Assembly: GCA_002794775.1 (NCBI GenBank)
Contig: NBAY01000062.1
Location: 124,001-188,000, forward strand
From: Porodaedalea pini
Taxonomy: Eukaryota > Basidiomycota > Agaricomycetes > Hymenochaetales > Hymenochaetaceae
Direction: 5' to 3'
DNA length: 64,000 nt
Below the pieces are notes generated by a model. That model ran no database searches, had not been told where the DNA came from, and saw nothing but the letters and a program-made list of their open reading frames with translations. Shown here piece by piece: positions 8,938 through 26,139 of this stretch (the first letter of the stretch is position 1; each line of letters opens with the position of its first letter). The translations under genes were made by a program, and so were the position numbers.

Positions 8938-11900
8938 ATGTCTTCGGCTGTCGCTGAAGATGTCCGTGTCATCACTACCATCGGTCACGTCGACCATGGC
9001 AAGACAACGTTCGTCGACTACCTTTTAGCGACGAATAACATCATATCGTCGCGCATGGCGGGAAAGATCAGGTACATGGATAGCAGGGAAGATGAGCAGC
9101 AGCGTGGAATTACAATGGAGAGCAGCGCGGTCTCTCTTCGATTTAGAGTCGCGGAAAAGGCGCAAGATGGCGGTGAGCAATTGACGGTCTATACGTTGAT
9201 GAAGAGCAGGACTAATGTCACCAGAAAGCGTTCAAAAGACCTATATTATCAACTTGATTGACACTCCGGGACACGTTGACTTTTCTGGGGAAGTCTCGTC
9301 TGCTTCGAGGTTATGCGATGGTGCGCTTCTGTTGGTTGACGTCGTTGAGGGTGTGTGTACGCAGGTGCGCAAGTTATTACCACAGTGTAGCCCGCAACTC
9401 CCTAACTCGAGCCTTATATATATTCTTGAAGACAATAGCTGTGCTTCGACAAGCCTGGTCGGACCGGGTTCGACCTATACTTGTGCTGAATAAATGCGAC
9501 CGCCTGGTCACCGAACTGAAGCTCGCTCCGGTGGAGGCATACCATCATCTCAGCCAAGTCGTAGAGCAGGTAAATGCAATCATGGGATCGTTCTACGCTG
9601 GTGAGCGCATGGAAGATGATCTACGCTGGCGTGAGGAGCGCGAGAAACGTCTGGCAAGGCGTAAAGCCAACCAAGCGGACGATAACGATGCTGGATCTGG
9701 CGACGCAGGAAACGAAGGTGCTGCGAATGCAGACTCGGAATACCAGGAAAAGGACGACGAGGACCTGTATTTTGCACCCGAGCGAGGGAATGTCGTGTTT
9801 GCATCCGCGATCGACGGATGGGGCTTTCGCATTGGCAAATTCGCGCAGCTGTATGCTACGAAGTTAGGTATGAAGGAAGCAAATCTGAGAAAAGTACTCT
9901 GGGGTGACTATTTCTTGGACCCAAAGACGAAGAGGGTGATCGGATACAAACACCTCAAGGGAAGAGCTCTGAAGCCGCTTTTCGTGCAATTTGTTCTCGA
10001 GAATATTTGGGCAGTATATGACGGAGTGGTACTCAATCCGTACGTGCGTTCATGGACTAGTCTCTACCCTTCTGCCCTTTAACAATTTACCCCTGTACGG
10101 CAGAAATCCTGACAAAGTTTCGAAGATCGTCACTGCTTTGAACCTTAGAATCCCGCCGCGAGATCTAAAGTCGAAGGACACGCGATACCTTCTCTCACTG
10201 ATCTTCGGCCAATGGCTTTCGCTTTCAACATGCACTATTCAAGCTGTGATTGATGTTATCCCGCCACCGTCTGCGGCACAATCTATTCGCATGCCAAAAA
10301 TGCTTTACCCAGATTTGCACCAGGAGACCGTGGAGCCGAAGAATAAGCTCGAGCGCGATCTATTCTCCTGCGATCCGAGCTCAAGCGCCTCTATCGTAGC
10401 ATACGTCAGCAAGATGTTTGCGGTGTCGGCGAAGGATCTTCCTGAGAATAAGCGGAAACCCCTTACTGTGGGAGAAATGCGTGAGCGAGGCAGAGAACTT
10501 AGGCAAATCAAAGAGAATACAGAACGGCCTCCTGGAAGCAGGAACGAAGAGAAGGAACAGCTTTCAGCGGATGCACAGCCGATGCCTCCGTCTTATGTGT
10601 CGTCAGATGCAATTGAGGGAGAGGATACGGTTCTACTCGGTTTCGCGCGCCTCTACTCTGGTCTTTTGCGTACTGGATCTTCACTATACTGTGTGCTACC
10701 CAGGTACAATGAAGCTTTGGGGCCGTCTCACCCTCGCAATGCAAATCACGTCATAAAGGCAAAGGTTGATGGCCTCTACATTATGATGGGTCGCGACCTG
10801 GAACCAGTAGATACAGTTAGGGCGGGTAACATCTTCGCGCTGCGCGGACTGGAAGGAAAGGTCTGGCGTCATGCGACGCTATGTGCCCCGAACGTGGAAG
10901 TGTCTCTTGCAGATGATGTTTCCCTGGACAGTGATTATTTGATTAATCTGGGTGGCATCATTCGACAGGTAAAGGTTCATCAATGCTTCCAAGCCAGCCC
11001 TAACATTATGCACAGACGCCTCCAATTGTTCGCGTTGCTTTGGAGCCTGTGGAACCTGGTGACTATTTATCCGAATAGTTTTCAGTAACCCGTATCTGAC
11101 TATCATTGTAGCTAATCTTCCTCAGCTTGTCGAGGGACTGAGGCTACTTAGCCAGGCTGACCCTGCCGTTGAGACCTTCCAGCAGCAAACGGGTGAACAC
11201 GTCATTTTGACAGCCGGAGAATTGCATCTCGAGGTTTGTGACTGCCTTCTGGTTTGTTGGACGACCGTGTTGATTTCCTTTAAGCGATGTCTGAAAGATC
11301 TACGTGAACGTTTCGCAAAAGTCGATATCCAGCCGTCGGAACCTATTGTACCATTCAGAGAGACTGCTGTCAGGGCTTCGGAGATGATGGCTTCCAAAAA
11401 TCCGAACGCACCGCGTGGCACAATTCAAGGTTCCAGTGCGCACTCAGTCATCAAGTTCAAAATACGTGCCGCTCCTCTCCCTCGTCCGATCCTCGACTTC
11501 ATTCAAGACAACTTACTTGTACTTCGAAAAATTCTGCGGGACAGGAAGTTGAAGGACCAATCTATACCGTCAAATAGCGATATTTCACAGCAAGACGATG
11601 AAGATGGCCTTATTGAAGGGGTTAACATCCACGGAGATGTCATTCGAAAACCAACAGTAAGACCAGATGAGTTTTGGACGACTCTCGAGGCAGTGTGCAG
11701 AAAGGCTGGCTCTGAGTGGCAGAAGCTCGCAGATAAAGTCTGGGCATTTGGTCCTCAGGCGGCTGGAGGGTGTGTATTGATCGATGCTCGGGAAGAAGGT
11801 CCTGCTAGCTCGTGAGCTTGCTTCGTTATTGATTTTCAACTGCTTGAAAATAATCGCTTAACCCTCGCGCACAGTTTAAGAAAGCGCCTACTGCGTGTGC

Positions 11901-12797
11901 AAGCTGCCAAGCCGGCAGTGGGCAGGAGTCGTTTGGTTCAAGACGCTGAAAGCAGCGTAGAGACCGGGTTCCAGATCGCCACGTTTAGAGGTCCGCTATG
12001 TGCTGAGCCTGTTGAGGGCATGGCGTATTTTGTAGAAAGCCTGCAAATCGATTCGCAGGCAGCAGAATCCGAGTCTTGTACGTGTTTCATTCGCTCGCTG
12101 TCGCGGCAGGACTAATTCTTCAATCACTTCCAGCACAAGTAATTGGATCATTGATATCTGCTGTCCAGGACGCTTGCCGGGCGGGTTTACTAGACTGGAG
12201 TCCGAGGCTGATGCGCGCGATGTACACATGCGATATCCAAGCTTCCAGTACGTGTGCATTCTTCGAATCATGATCTGTGCTGGTTGCTGAACTGGTTTGC
12301 AGCTGACGTGCTGGGAAAAGTCTACGGCGTCGTAGCGAAGCGACGAGGCCGAATTGTGTCCGAGGAAATGAAGGAGGGCACAACGTTCTTCACCGTCAGG
12401 GCACTTCTCCCTGTTGTGGAGAGCTTCGGTTTCGCTGACGGTAAGATCCCATCAACAACTAAGTATACCCTGGGCAACGGTTAATCAGCTTCTCAAGAGA
12501 TACGAAAGCGGACGTCAGGAGCGGCTAGCCCTCAGCTCATCTTTAGTGGGTAAGCACATTTTGAAACTCTGTGAAATCTCAGAGGTTCGCTTCATGATCA
12601 ATCCCAGGTACGAGATGCTAGACCAAGATCCTTTCTGGGTCCCGTCAACAGAAGAAGAACTAGAGGATCTGGGAGAGAAGGCCGACCGAGAAAACATCGC
12701 AAAAGTATACATGGACCGAGTGAGGGAACGGAAGGGCTTATTTGTGGACAAAAAAATTGTAGAATTTGCAGAGAAGCAACGCACTTTGAAAAGGTGA
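8938..12797 (+). CDS. EFL1: EFL1/Ria1, EF-2-like GTPase for 60S maturation
   Basis: Cytoplasmic GTPase that, with Sdo1/SBDS, evicts Tif6 from pre-60S subunits (family knowledge). Twelve exons: 8938-9172, 9210-9364, 9432-10039, 10104-10968, 11016-11058, 11112-11233, 11285-11811, 11875-12077, 12134-12247, 12303-12440, 12498-12549, 12608-12797; 1083 residues, matching the 1100-1120 of yeast and human. G1 is GHVDHGKTT (residues 16-24), then the switch [13 protein letters not shown]3 DTPGH and G4 NKCD. The Efl1-specific acidic insertion is around residues 215-250. The C-terminus has EF-G IV/V segments and the hallmark [13 protein letters not shown] … [25 protein letters not shown] is taken as start because it precedes the G domain as in relatives. 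Confidence 0.95.
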
Positions 12798-13033
12798 AAA
12801 TTGCTCGCTTCGCAGCGTGTCAATTTGTTTGAATGCCTGTGTAATATGCATTGTACTCTCTACTTAGCGGGAAATCGAAGTGGCGTTCTGGTAGCCTATT
12901 TTCCCACGCGCACACAACTTGACTATACTCCTCGTCCCAGTCGCTAGCGCTGTTGCTGCTCATTTCAATCAGGCTCGCTCACTACCGTTGTGCTGAGCGG
13001 GCAGTCTCGTTCTAATTTCTACTGCTTCAAACT
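12798..13033. other. Intergenic region, putative CDC25 promoter
   Basis: 236 bp between EFL1 stop and CDC25 start, both forward. It must hold the end of one transcript and the start of the next. I see pyrimidine-rich stretches before 13034 but no firm element. Confidence 0.4.
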
Positions 13034-16000
13034 ATGCCCTATTCGTCTGTGGCTACAACGATGATGTACAACGTCGGGGATCGCGAAGCAAATAACACTC
13101 ATGAGGAAGATGTGCAGGCCGGCGACGACCAAATGCTGCCAACATTTTACTGTCGCGCTCTGTATGATTACCAGTCGACAGATGGCTCGTCTCTTTCATT
13201 CTTTCGTGGCGACATAATCGAGGTCCTAACGCAGCTTGAGTCGGGATGGTGGGATGGTCTTATTGGTGAAGAACGCGGATGGTTCCCCTCAAACTATGTG
13301 CAGCCGATATCAGATTCCGAGGCTGAGGCAGAGCTTGGTCCTCAATACGCCATGCGTGCCAGCGAAGTACATGATTCCGCAATTGATGTTAGCCAGCGGG
13401 TGCGCGCTACTGGCTCAGACCAAGACCGCGACTGGTTGCAGGAGGAGATAGAGTACGCACAAACGAGGAACGGGTTCCAGGACCTCGCAAATGGTGCAAT
13501 GGGTACGCAGAATACATCAAACCAAGACTTCTGGCTGCCTCAAGTCGATCCGAGCGGACAGGTACGTGTCTTTGCCTGCATCTGAACGATGTTACTAAGA
13601 GGCCGGACCAAGATATTCTACGTCAACACTCAGACTGGCGAGCGCTCTCGAGACCTGCCATCCGAGATGGGTGCAGAAGCTCATGACAATGACATGAGGG
13701 ACCAGCCTTCTTCCAGCTTACGCGTTGCAAGCCGCAATGATGTCCGTAACCAATTCTCAGACCACGCTGACCACTCTTCTGTGGGTGGCGCTCATTCCGG
13801 TTCTCACCGCGCAGGCTTTGGACTTGCAAAGCGTAGCGGGACCCCAGAACCATGGACGAAGCGACTTGCGGATGATGGTTTGACTTATTATTATTTTAAC
13901 AAGATTACTGGCCAGATCCAGTGGACGCGACCCACAGTTGAGAATGGAACGTTGGCTAATGCGCCCGCCGCCATTCCGCGCATTGATACTACTGCAACAG
14001 TTGTATATTCGAATGACGTCCATCAGAATGGTCGACAGTATGCTCTTGGACCCTCATCGACGACTTCGGGATACGCTAGTACCAATGAGACTATGTTCAC
14101 AGAGGCTCGATTGCGCGCAGATTCGGTGACGAGCAACAATCAGAGCTCAAAGCGCGACAGCGTCTATTCAGACGATTCCGACATTCATCCTCGAGATAAT
14201 GATACCCAGGATCGACCGCCACGCGCGGCGAATGGTCTTGAGAATGATCCTGGGCTAACACCTGCGGAACGCTCCGCTCTCATGCTCCAGGGAGCTCTGG
14301 CTCCTCCCGAGCCAGAGTCGATTGACACATTGTCAGACTTGACCCGGGATGCCATCATTGTCGTCATGGCTTCAGTGGACGACAACGGTTTGCCGAAAGG
14401 CGCAGATCATGACAAGGAGGTAGAACAGAACGTCACCTCTGTCGTGGTTGCAGTGCGTAATTTACTTTTTGTGTCTTGCGCGTTAGCTGGTCCCCTGCCA
14501 AACGCATATGGCGAACGCGATTCGGGGGATCCAACTGCGACTGCTGTTGTGCAACAGCTTCAGGCCCAACTGAAGAGCTCCCAGCGCAAGGTCACTGCCA
14601 CGCTATCGAAGCTTGTGCTTTCTGCACGAGCAGCCCGCTATAAGCGTGAAGCATTCTCCTCAGAAATGATGATACGTGTCGAACAAGATGCAGCGGATCT
14701 GCAGCGTGCCGTCGACAATTTCGTTTCAGAAGTGAAGAAACAGTACGCCCGCACCGTCATTAAGCAGCTGCACCAGCGTGTCGGTAAGAAGCGGCTTCGA
14801 GGCGTATTTGATCTTCAATATATCGGGTTGGGTCTTCCTGGTGCCGGAGTTGCTGGATCGTGGAAGGGCTTTGGTTTCATTAATGTGGATGAGGGTCTTG
14901 GTCTTCCGAAGAGGTCATTAAACGAGGAAACCATATCCGAAGCGAGGACTCTGCAGGCAAGTCTAGATAACAAGCTCACAAGCCTTGTGGATTTGTTGCA
15001 AGTCTCGGAAACGACGAGTGGTTGGTCTTGCTCTCTTCTTTTCCCCGTCTTATATCTTTTGACCTTGGTTTGGCACAGATGACTTGCTGAGTCATACTCA
15101 ATCTGTTCTAGCTGATGTCTCAACTTTCGTCACTTTCGTCGTGGATGTTAATGTGTGTCAGGAAGTTGACATTGGAGGCTTGCGTGGAGAGCAACCGAAC
15201 TCATCTCATTCGGAGGATCCGTACATGCGGGCAGTCGCCGAAGCCCGCTCACTGCTACGTAGATTTGAGGCGATTACCCAAAGCGTATTCGATGATGGGT
15301 CAATACTCTTTACGTTCGCTCAGACTATCCCCTTCAAATGGGCCTCCACTGGCAATGTGACAGACACGATTGATAGACAGTCGACGATATCCAGCCTTTA
15401 CGGGTCGGCAAGAGTGTTGAAATCGGAGACAAACATGGTCGTGGACTTCCTGGAGAAGCTGCTCGCCGTGGCCCGAGAGCAGATCGCGTCAGAAGGCCGC
15501 TTCAGAGAATCCATGGCACTGCGAATTTCACGCATGAGCATCATGGACGGCAATCGTCGACTCTCGCATTTCTTCGGACCCATTCCGGATAACGCAAACG
15601 AGGATGAGGATGTTGTAGATATGGACTTCGCCTTCAGGAAGGGTGCTGCGAGGCCCGCTATGACTGGGCTTGATGCTTTTGCGCCGAATACCGTGGACGT
15701 CATAGATCCTCGATCGCGGCAAGACGCTTTGTCGGATTTCGATCACGCAAGTGGACATAAGAAGTCGTTGTCTTCTACGAAGGATCTAGCAATAGACCAG
15801 GATATCCCGGAGGATGACGATATTATCGAGAAAAGTGCGTCTTACTTGTTCGTACTCTTTGCATTTTACTTATTTCAAATTAGGGCCTCCTCGAGGGACG
15901 AAAATTAGACAGCTACTCGGCGAAGACGCACCAGAGAGGATCATCGAGATCGCTAACGCTGATTCAAAGCCCTGGTACTTGCGGTCGGATCATAAAAAGG

Positions 16001-17604
16001 ACGAGATTGTTCTTAATCCTGACGGAGGGATCAGGGCAGGCTCCATGCCAGCACTAATTGAACGACTGACGACTCATGAGTATGGAGGTGAGAATCGATT
16101 CAGGAGATTATTCTATAACATTTAATGACTAATTTTTTTCAGATGCGGTGTTTATTAGAACATTCCTGATGACATACAAGTCGTTCACCTCATTGGATGA
16201 GCTTTTCGACTTGCTTGTACAACGATATTGGATTCAGCCACCCAGTGGTTTGAAGCCGAATGAGCTAGAAGACTGGACAAAGCTCAAGCAGCACGTCATT
16301 CGATCACGGTGCATTCAGCTGTTTCTTGTTTCTTCCGCGAGCCTTAATGCTTTTCTAGGGTGCTGAACACCTTTAAAACAATGGTCACGGACGACCAAGT
16401 ACTCGTGGAAGATGATCTGTACATTCTGGACCGTATAAAGGAATTCCTTTTACATCCCGAAGTGTCAGCATCTCCGGCTTCAAAGACGTTATTGAATATA
16501 ATTGAGCGCAAAGTAAGCTGATCTCAGTGCTCTTTATTGTGCTTTAACTTAAGTGCCATTCACTAGAAACAAGGGGGTCTCAAACCTCTTACCCTTACTC
16601 CTCCGACGTCCTTTCCTCCTACATCGATTATTCCGAAAGGCATGAGCAAGGGCAAACTCAAACTACTTGATATAGATCCGCTAGAGCTCGCTCGTCAATT
16701 GACTATTATGGAGTTCGCGCTGTACCGAAAGATCAAAGCAATTGAATGTCTGCAGCGTTCAAGAGAACAGAAAGTTGGCGAACATAAGGATCACATCACA
16801 GATGTGATCCAGATGACCAACAAGGTGGAATTGCTCTGTCCCTTGATGTGACAATGCTAATATGGTTTTTAGATTGCAAACTGGGTGAACTCTACTATTC
16901 TCGGTAAGGAGGATTCCCGGAAACGAGCTGCTCTGGTCAAGCAATTCATCGCTGTCGCCGACGTAAGTTCTAATAAAGCATAAATATTAGGTTTTTGACA
17001 TTTGACCCTGGAATGATTTGTAGCGCTGCAGAAATTTACACAATTTCTCAAGTATGGCAGCTATTATCTCTGGACTCAATTCGCCTCCAATTCGCCGCTT
17101 GAAGCGTACTTGGGAGCAAGTCAATGGTAGATTCATGTCGCAACTCGGCACCTGTGAAATGACGCTGGATTCAACCAAGAACTTTACGAATTACAAAGCG
17201 ACCCTCGCGCAGACTAACCCCCCTGGTATACCCTTCATTGGTAAGCTACCATCTTCACATGATGTCTATTTCAAGTATATTTATGTTGCCTGGCAGGTGT
17301 CTATTTGACTACTTTAACCTTCATTAACGACGGGAGCAAGGACATCCTGCCCGGCAATCTCGTCAACTTCGGCAAGCGTCAGCGTGCTGCGGAGATTATC
17401 CGCGAAATCCAGCGCTGGCAGTCGAAAGACTTCAACCTCGCGCCGCTTCCTCCAATTCTGGCTTTTATTGAGGAGAGTCTAAGCGCATTCAACGACTCTG
17501 TCGATTGGGGCGAGCAATTTTGGAACCTTAGTCTCGAGCGGGAGCCTCGAGAACGCGAGGACGAGAAGATGGCTCGGCTCTTGCAAGAAAGCGGATTCTT
17601 GTAA
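13034..17604 (+). CDS. CDC25: Cdc25-type Ras guanine nucleotide exchange factor
   Basis: Activates Ras by GDP release at the membrane, upstream of cAMP/PKA signalling and morphogenesis in fungi. Ten exons: 13034-13561, 13613-15020, 15079-15834, 15884-16087, 16143-16308, 16359-16512, 16567-16824, 16873-16962, 17024-17240, 17297-17604; 1362 residues. SH3 at about 38-93 (ALYDYQ … GWWDGL … GWFPSNYV). A degenerate WW-like patch (IFYVNTQTGERS) follows at ~178 and a full WW at ~254-284 (EPWTKRL … YYYFNKITGQIQWTRP). The RasGEF_N domain spans exons 4-6 (VFIRTFLMTYKSFT). The catalytic RasGEF domain runs from ~1099 (DIDPLELARQLTIMEF) to ~1340 with PPGIPFIGVYLTTLTFINDG. Phase is consistent across all exons. 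Confidence 0.95.
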
Positions 17605-18242
17605 TATTTGTATTACTGGTCTTTTCTTCCTTTCCTTTTGCAACGTATCATTCATTCATTCTGGTTGGTTCTTTATTAATTTTTGTTTTGTTTCTTTCTA
17701 CTCTTCGTCTTCATCGCTGATCTCATTATTGCTCAACTTACCCAGACATTCATGGATACCTTGCCGCGGAATTGTAACACTAGTACTGCTCTTATTATAC
17801 TTGCCCTATTACTTCGTTTTCACATATGGCACAATTACCTGTAATGGTACGTTGCCTTCTTTGTTGACTGCTCTGCAGTTATCTTAGCTGTCGAAGGGGA
17901 TTTGAGACGACTTTCTGGTGTGTTCAAACAGGAGTGCATGCGAGACAAGCATGTATTTTTCATAGATTGGTCGTTAACGAGCGTGGAATGCACAGCCAAA
18001 TCATCGTACAAGTCGACATGAAGTATGTAATACACGAGGCAATGGAGGGGGGTCAAAGCGAACACTCCCCGACTCCAGCACTCAAAAACTTTCGATGCGG
18101 AGGAGCGGCTATTCATATACCATAACGTGGCGAATTAAGTGGAGTTGATGTTGATGCAGCGACGGATAGAAAACAGCAGAATGCGCTATGCGTCATGCAA
18201 ATGAACGAAGGGTGAAGAGTAATGTGTGCCAAAGATCGATGT
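17605..18242. other. Intergenic, convergent 3' flanks
   Basis: About 640 bp between the stops of CDC25 and IGO1. T-rich sequence follows CDC25 (17610-17720), as expected of a fungal 3' UTR. I see no gene, RNA or repeat. Confidence 0.45.
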
Positions 18243-18903
18243 TCACTGTGAATCATCGGTCGTGGCGTCGCTATCCTGTGCACCAAGTGCACTCTCTTTC
18301 ACAGGACTGGTCGAGTTCGTGGGCGAGACGGACAGACCCTGCTGGCAAGTCGGTGGCGAGGCATGAGGAATGCTAATGCGGGACCACGGTTAGTTCGATC
18401 AACGATAGCACGTCAAGCTTCATATAACAGAGGGTAACGCACTTCTGGGGGTTGGGAATGGCCGTGCCGACCGCCTCTTCGGGTGCGATTCCCGCCTTGG
18501 ACAGAGCGTAGTCACCTGAGTCAAAGTATTTGCGGTCCTTTAAATAAAAACAAAAATGTAATGATAAGCTCGTTGCCACCACTACCCTGAACGAAAGGCA
18601 CACACCTTCTGAATCTTGGTCAAAACGTTCTTGTGCGTGGGTAGCTTCCCATAGAGGCTGAAGAGCTTCCTCTCCTCCTCCGTCAAGGTCTGTAAAATTG
18701 CGATCAAGAACATATGAGCCTTCCTGTGATTAGACGGGCTATGAGGAAACAAAGGGCGCCGGATCTCGAAACACCGCAGTGGTCATGCCCTGCGGGTACC
18801 CCAACACACTAAGGGGTGCTCGAAGCGGACTGCAAGGCCCTGGAGCCCTATTGAACTATGGAATACTCACGCTGATGTCAATCTTCTTCTTGTGCGGGAG
18901 CAT
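18243..18903 (-). CDS. IGO1: Igo1/endosulfine family PP2A inhibitor
   Basis: Small phosphoprotein that, once phosphorylated by Greatwall/Rim15 kinase, inhibits PP2A-B55 and promotes quiescence or mitotic entry. Exons on the reverse strand: 18903-18871, 18689-18606, 18537-18443, 18372-18243; 113 residues, normal length. The hallmark FDSGDY motif with its phospho-serine is intact in QKDRKYFDSGDYALSKAG, preceded by LYGKLPTHKNVL and followed by AVGTAIPNPQNIPHASPP. The tail is serine/threonine-rich. The first intron is about 180 nt, three times longer than its neighbours; I looked for an RNA gene in it and could not support one. Confidence 0.94.
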
Positions 18904-19251
18904 TGCGGACGGAAGACACGATGAGTGACGGGAGGAGGAGGGACGGTCGAGCGGGACACGAGAGCTGAGCGTTGTGAGCGACGACAATGACGACGGCAAG
19001 TAAGACGTTGTAAACGATATGGACGACGATGAAGAGCGTGCTTTATATGTGATGGCGCAAAGGCAAAGTAACGCGGCCGGCCGCCAGAAGGTCATGCGCC
19101 GTATTATATAATATTTCTTAATGCAGAAATGCGCGTCAAGGTTTCGTCATCCAAGTCTTCGTTTCACTTTTAGTCTACTGGACGATTCTATTCCTTAATA
19201 AGTGCGATAGTATACTAATGCATTTAATTTGTTTCAACGATAACATAGCGT

Positions 19252-21986
19252 TCAAGCAAATAAGCTCCACCTGGATTCCCCTTCCTCTTCGTCCCCCGAG
19301 TCAAGTATCATCTCCATCTCCACCTCCTCGCCTAACCTTCCGGAGCTATCGTCTTGCAGCATGCGAGAAGACGCAAAGTCATCGAAATTATCGTCGCTGT
19401 CTATGCCGAGGTCACCGTCATCGCTCAGGCAGCTTTCGGGACCAACATGGTCCGCAAAGTCGAATACCCCGAGACAAAGTTCCGGAGACCCGTATTCCAT
19501 GCGTGCCGCTCGACCTTCTTGGCAGTCCATTTGGCCGCCTGACTTGACGGCTTTCTCCAGGTATGTAGAGCAGCGCGTAACATCCGAAGAAAGTGGCAGG
19601 CCCTGGGAGTGTAGAGGCGAAGATAGGGAAGGTCCCTCGCGCGTTTTAGCGCCCCATATACTGCAAAGATCGAAACCAACCCCCGCTTCGTCGGCACGGC
19701 CTAGGCTCCGAGTATTCGCATCCTTGTCGTCCCCGAGGCAGATAGAAGGTGGAGGAAGGCCGACCATCGGAACAGAATCAGATAAGAGAGAAGAGTATGA
19801 CAAATTGGTCGCGCTTGCATGAAGTGCACGATCGATAGCGAGAGTGGAAGGAAGAGGAGTGAAGGAAGAGAAGTCCTCATCTATTGAAGAGCGTACAGGG
19901 GGCAAAGAGACATTGCATTCAAAGACGAGTTCCTGATCAGCATTTGAGAAGCAGCGAAGCGGCAGTTGTGGGGCGATGCTAGCTGTGCTTGAGAGAGCCA
20001 GCGAGCATGACCGATCAGCAGACGCGATGAGTAAAACTAGTCTCCTTATGCCCGTCCTGATCCATTTGTGTAGCAGAAGTGAGAGTCTTGTGCGCGTAAG
20101 GTTTATGTCCGGAGTTTGAAATATTGGTATTCGTGGTGTTCGAATCTGAAGTGTCATCTGCAGAACAAGATATAGGGAAATAACTTTCTTCCATAGATGA
20201 GAGGCTAAGACAGTCCGAATCAGAGTCAGAGAAGTCCGAATATGACTGTGTATGTTGTTTCATGAATGATCCTGATGAGGCATCCTGAGAGGAGTCTTCC
20301 GACTGATCGAGGTCAAAGAAAGAAGTTTGAGATTCCTCCGCAAAAGCGTTCGTGCCATGCACCTCAAGAAATTTCTAGAGCAAGTGATTGAACGTCAGAA
20401 GCATAGAAATGAGGAAGAGATAAAAGTTGCTTCCTCACGTCCTCAGATCCATCTCCTGAACTTTGGGTCTCACAAGGAGAATTGATCATAGCCTCTGCGC
20501 GGAGTGGTGGTCTGGACATGAACGTCCAATTTGTTTCCGAACGTGACGCAGTGCTATCTTCAGACTCAGAGCTGTATATAAGATCGTCGTCGTTGAGGAC
20601 CGAAAGAAGGTCCGCTCGATCAGAGCCTGGACCCTCGCATAGCAATGACCTGAAGCAAGAAAAGTAAGAACGTTATCAAATCATCGATGACGGCACGGCT
20701 GTATCTGCTCACTCTACGGAATCATCGTTGCTTGGCACGGCGATAGTATCCTCGGCAACACGTTTGCACTGAAGAGGTTCACAATATTTGTCGCTTTGTT
20801 AGCATATTATATGTGAACGTATCCGAGATACGCACTCGGATAAGCGACGGGCGAAGAGCAATTTTGAAGAGCTGCTGCATTGAAACACAAATCACGCCTT
20901 CATCTGACCGTTGGTTGCTTGGTTCCTCATTCGACAGGGCACCATAGTCGAGCAGCTGGCTACAACATTCCTCAAGGTCATTGGTGGCATCAAGCTCAAA
21001 AATACCAACGCGCTTGCGCAGGATCTGACAGGACTTGAGCATCACATGCGACATTGCTGAAAGCTGATTCACCTTCAGGTACCGTTTAACTTGTCTTCGA
21101 AACTCGTTGTTTGGCGAACGGCGAGCCATCGAGAATAGACTGCGGGCAATGGAAGGGAAGTAGAGTTTCTCTTGCTCTAGTTTCTGCATACGCTTCAGCA
21201 ATCAGCCGCTGCCCGTGCAGTCAAGGGTGATTTCATACTTCTCCCCATGATCCAAAAATTAAAGGGTAACGTCTGATGGAAGTCAGACTATAGAATCGCT
21301 TGCTTTGGAAAACTGAACAACTGACTTGGCGATATGATATGTTATTAGCCTGTCCACGGCTTGATTGAGTAACTCAGAATTTAAGCTGGATTCCAGTGAA
21401 ACAGGTCTATTGTCGATATCGTTTTTTATAATCTTGCAATGATAAGTGAGGTGTATAGAAACAAGTGCGATTTGTGAGCCGGGATTTTCAGCCGGTACAG
21501 AACGTTCGGGCGTGACGTTCACTGAGTGAACAACCATCAGAAGATTTTGCAGAAATATACTTCGAGTGTACTGACCCTTGACATGACTGTCAAACTCATC
21601 AATATATGCATTTGACACGTTATTGATCCCCAGCACGGCGATATTCTGCCCAATTCCAATTGAGTTTTGCCAGATGCAGCACTAAAGTCGCAACTCACCT
21701 CACGAAGCATTTGAACAAAATGTCGGGTCATAATAGACCACTTCACAGACTCGCTAGTGAGACGACGTCCGTTCACGATCGCAGAAATAAAAAATGTCAA
21801 GTCCGAGTGTGAAAACACGTCCACAGAAGGTGGAAGCGACTTCTTGAGGTCGTAGGACGCGCAATTTTGCTGAATCGTCCGCGCATCGGATTGCTCTCCA
21901 ACAAGAAGAGAATGACAGACATCGAGCCTCAATGTAGCATTGACTTTTCGAGCGCGGATAGAGGAGTTGTGATGAAGGAATGGCAT
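19252..21986 (-). CDS. Unrecognised acidic, serine-rich 778-residue protein
   Basis: I do not recognise this protein. Seven reverse-strand exons fit in phase: 21986-21699, 21645-21289, 21192-20836, 20768-20713, 20649-20439, 20374-20038, 19982-19252. The N-terminal ~330 residues look globular and mainly helical (LDVCHSLLVGE, FVQMLREN, RSIFLQNLLMVVHS, FRRQVKRYLKVNQLS). The rest is low-complexity, with Asp/Ser clusters (SDFSDSDSDCLSLSS, DSDDNFDDFASS) and a very acidic tail ending SRWSLFA. No membrane segment, signal peptide or catalytic motif is evident. It is divergent from PKC1, with start codons 188 bp apart. Weak donors at exons 2 and 6 are the least secure joins; two shorter genes are possible. 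Confidence 0.65.
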
Positions 21987-22173
21987 GCCCACTGGTGGTC
22001 GTCGTATTTACGAAAGTCTCGATGATTTGCTAAAGGCATTTATATTACCTGTTTTGGACATATAATACTTACTCAGGTCAGGTGACAGCCACAGCGAGAG
22101 TCAGAGACTGAGAGGCTTCATCGCCTTGATCAACACTTCTCGCCCTGTGCCGCGACGGCGGACGACACCGGAC
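21987..22173. promoter_or_regulatory. Divergent promoter, acidic protein / PKC1
   Basis: 188 bp separates the two start codons, so both 5' UTRs and core promoters must lie here or the UTRs overlap. No TATA box or known operator could be assigned with confidence. Confidence 0.5.

Positions 22174-26139
<3,966 letters not shown>

Noticed and set aside
18690..18870. RNA gene in the long first intron of IGO1
   Set aside because: Some G+C-rich hairpin-like text is present, but no tRNA boxes or snoRNA C/D or H/ACA motifs could be placed.
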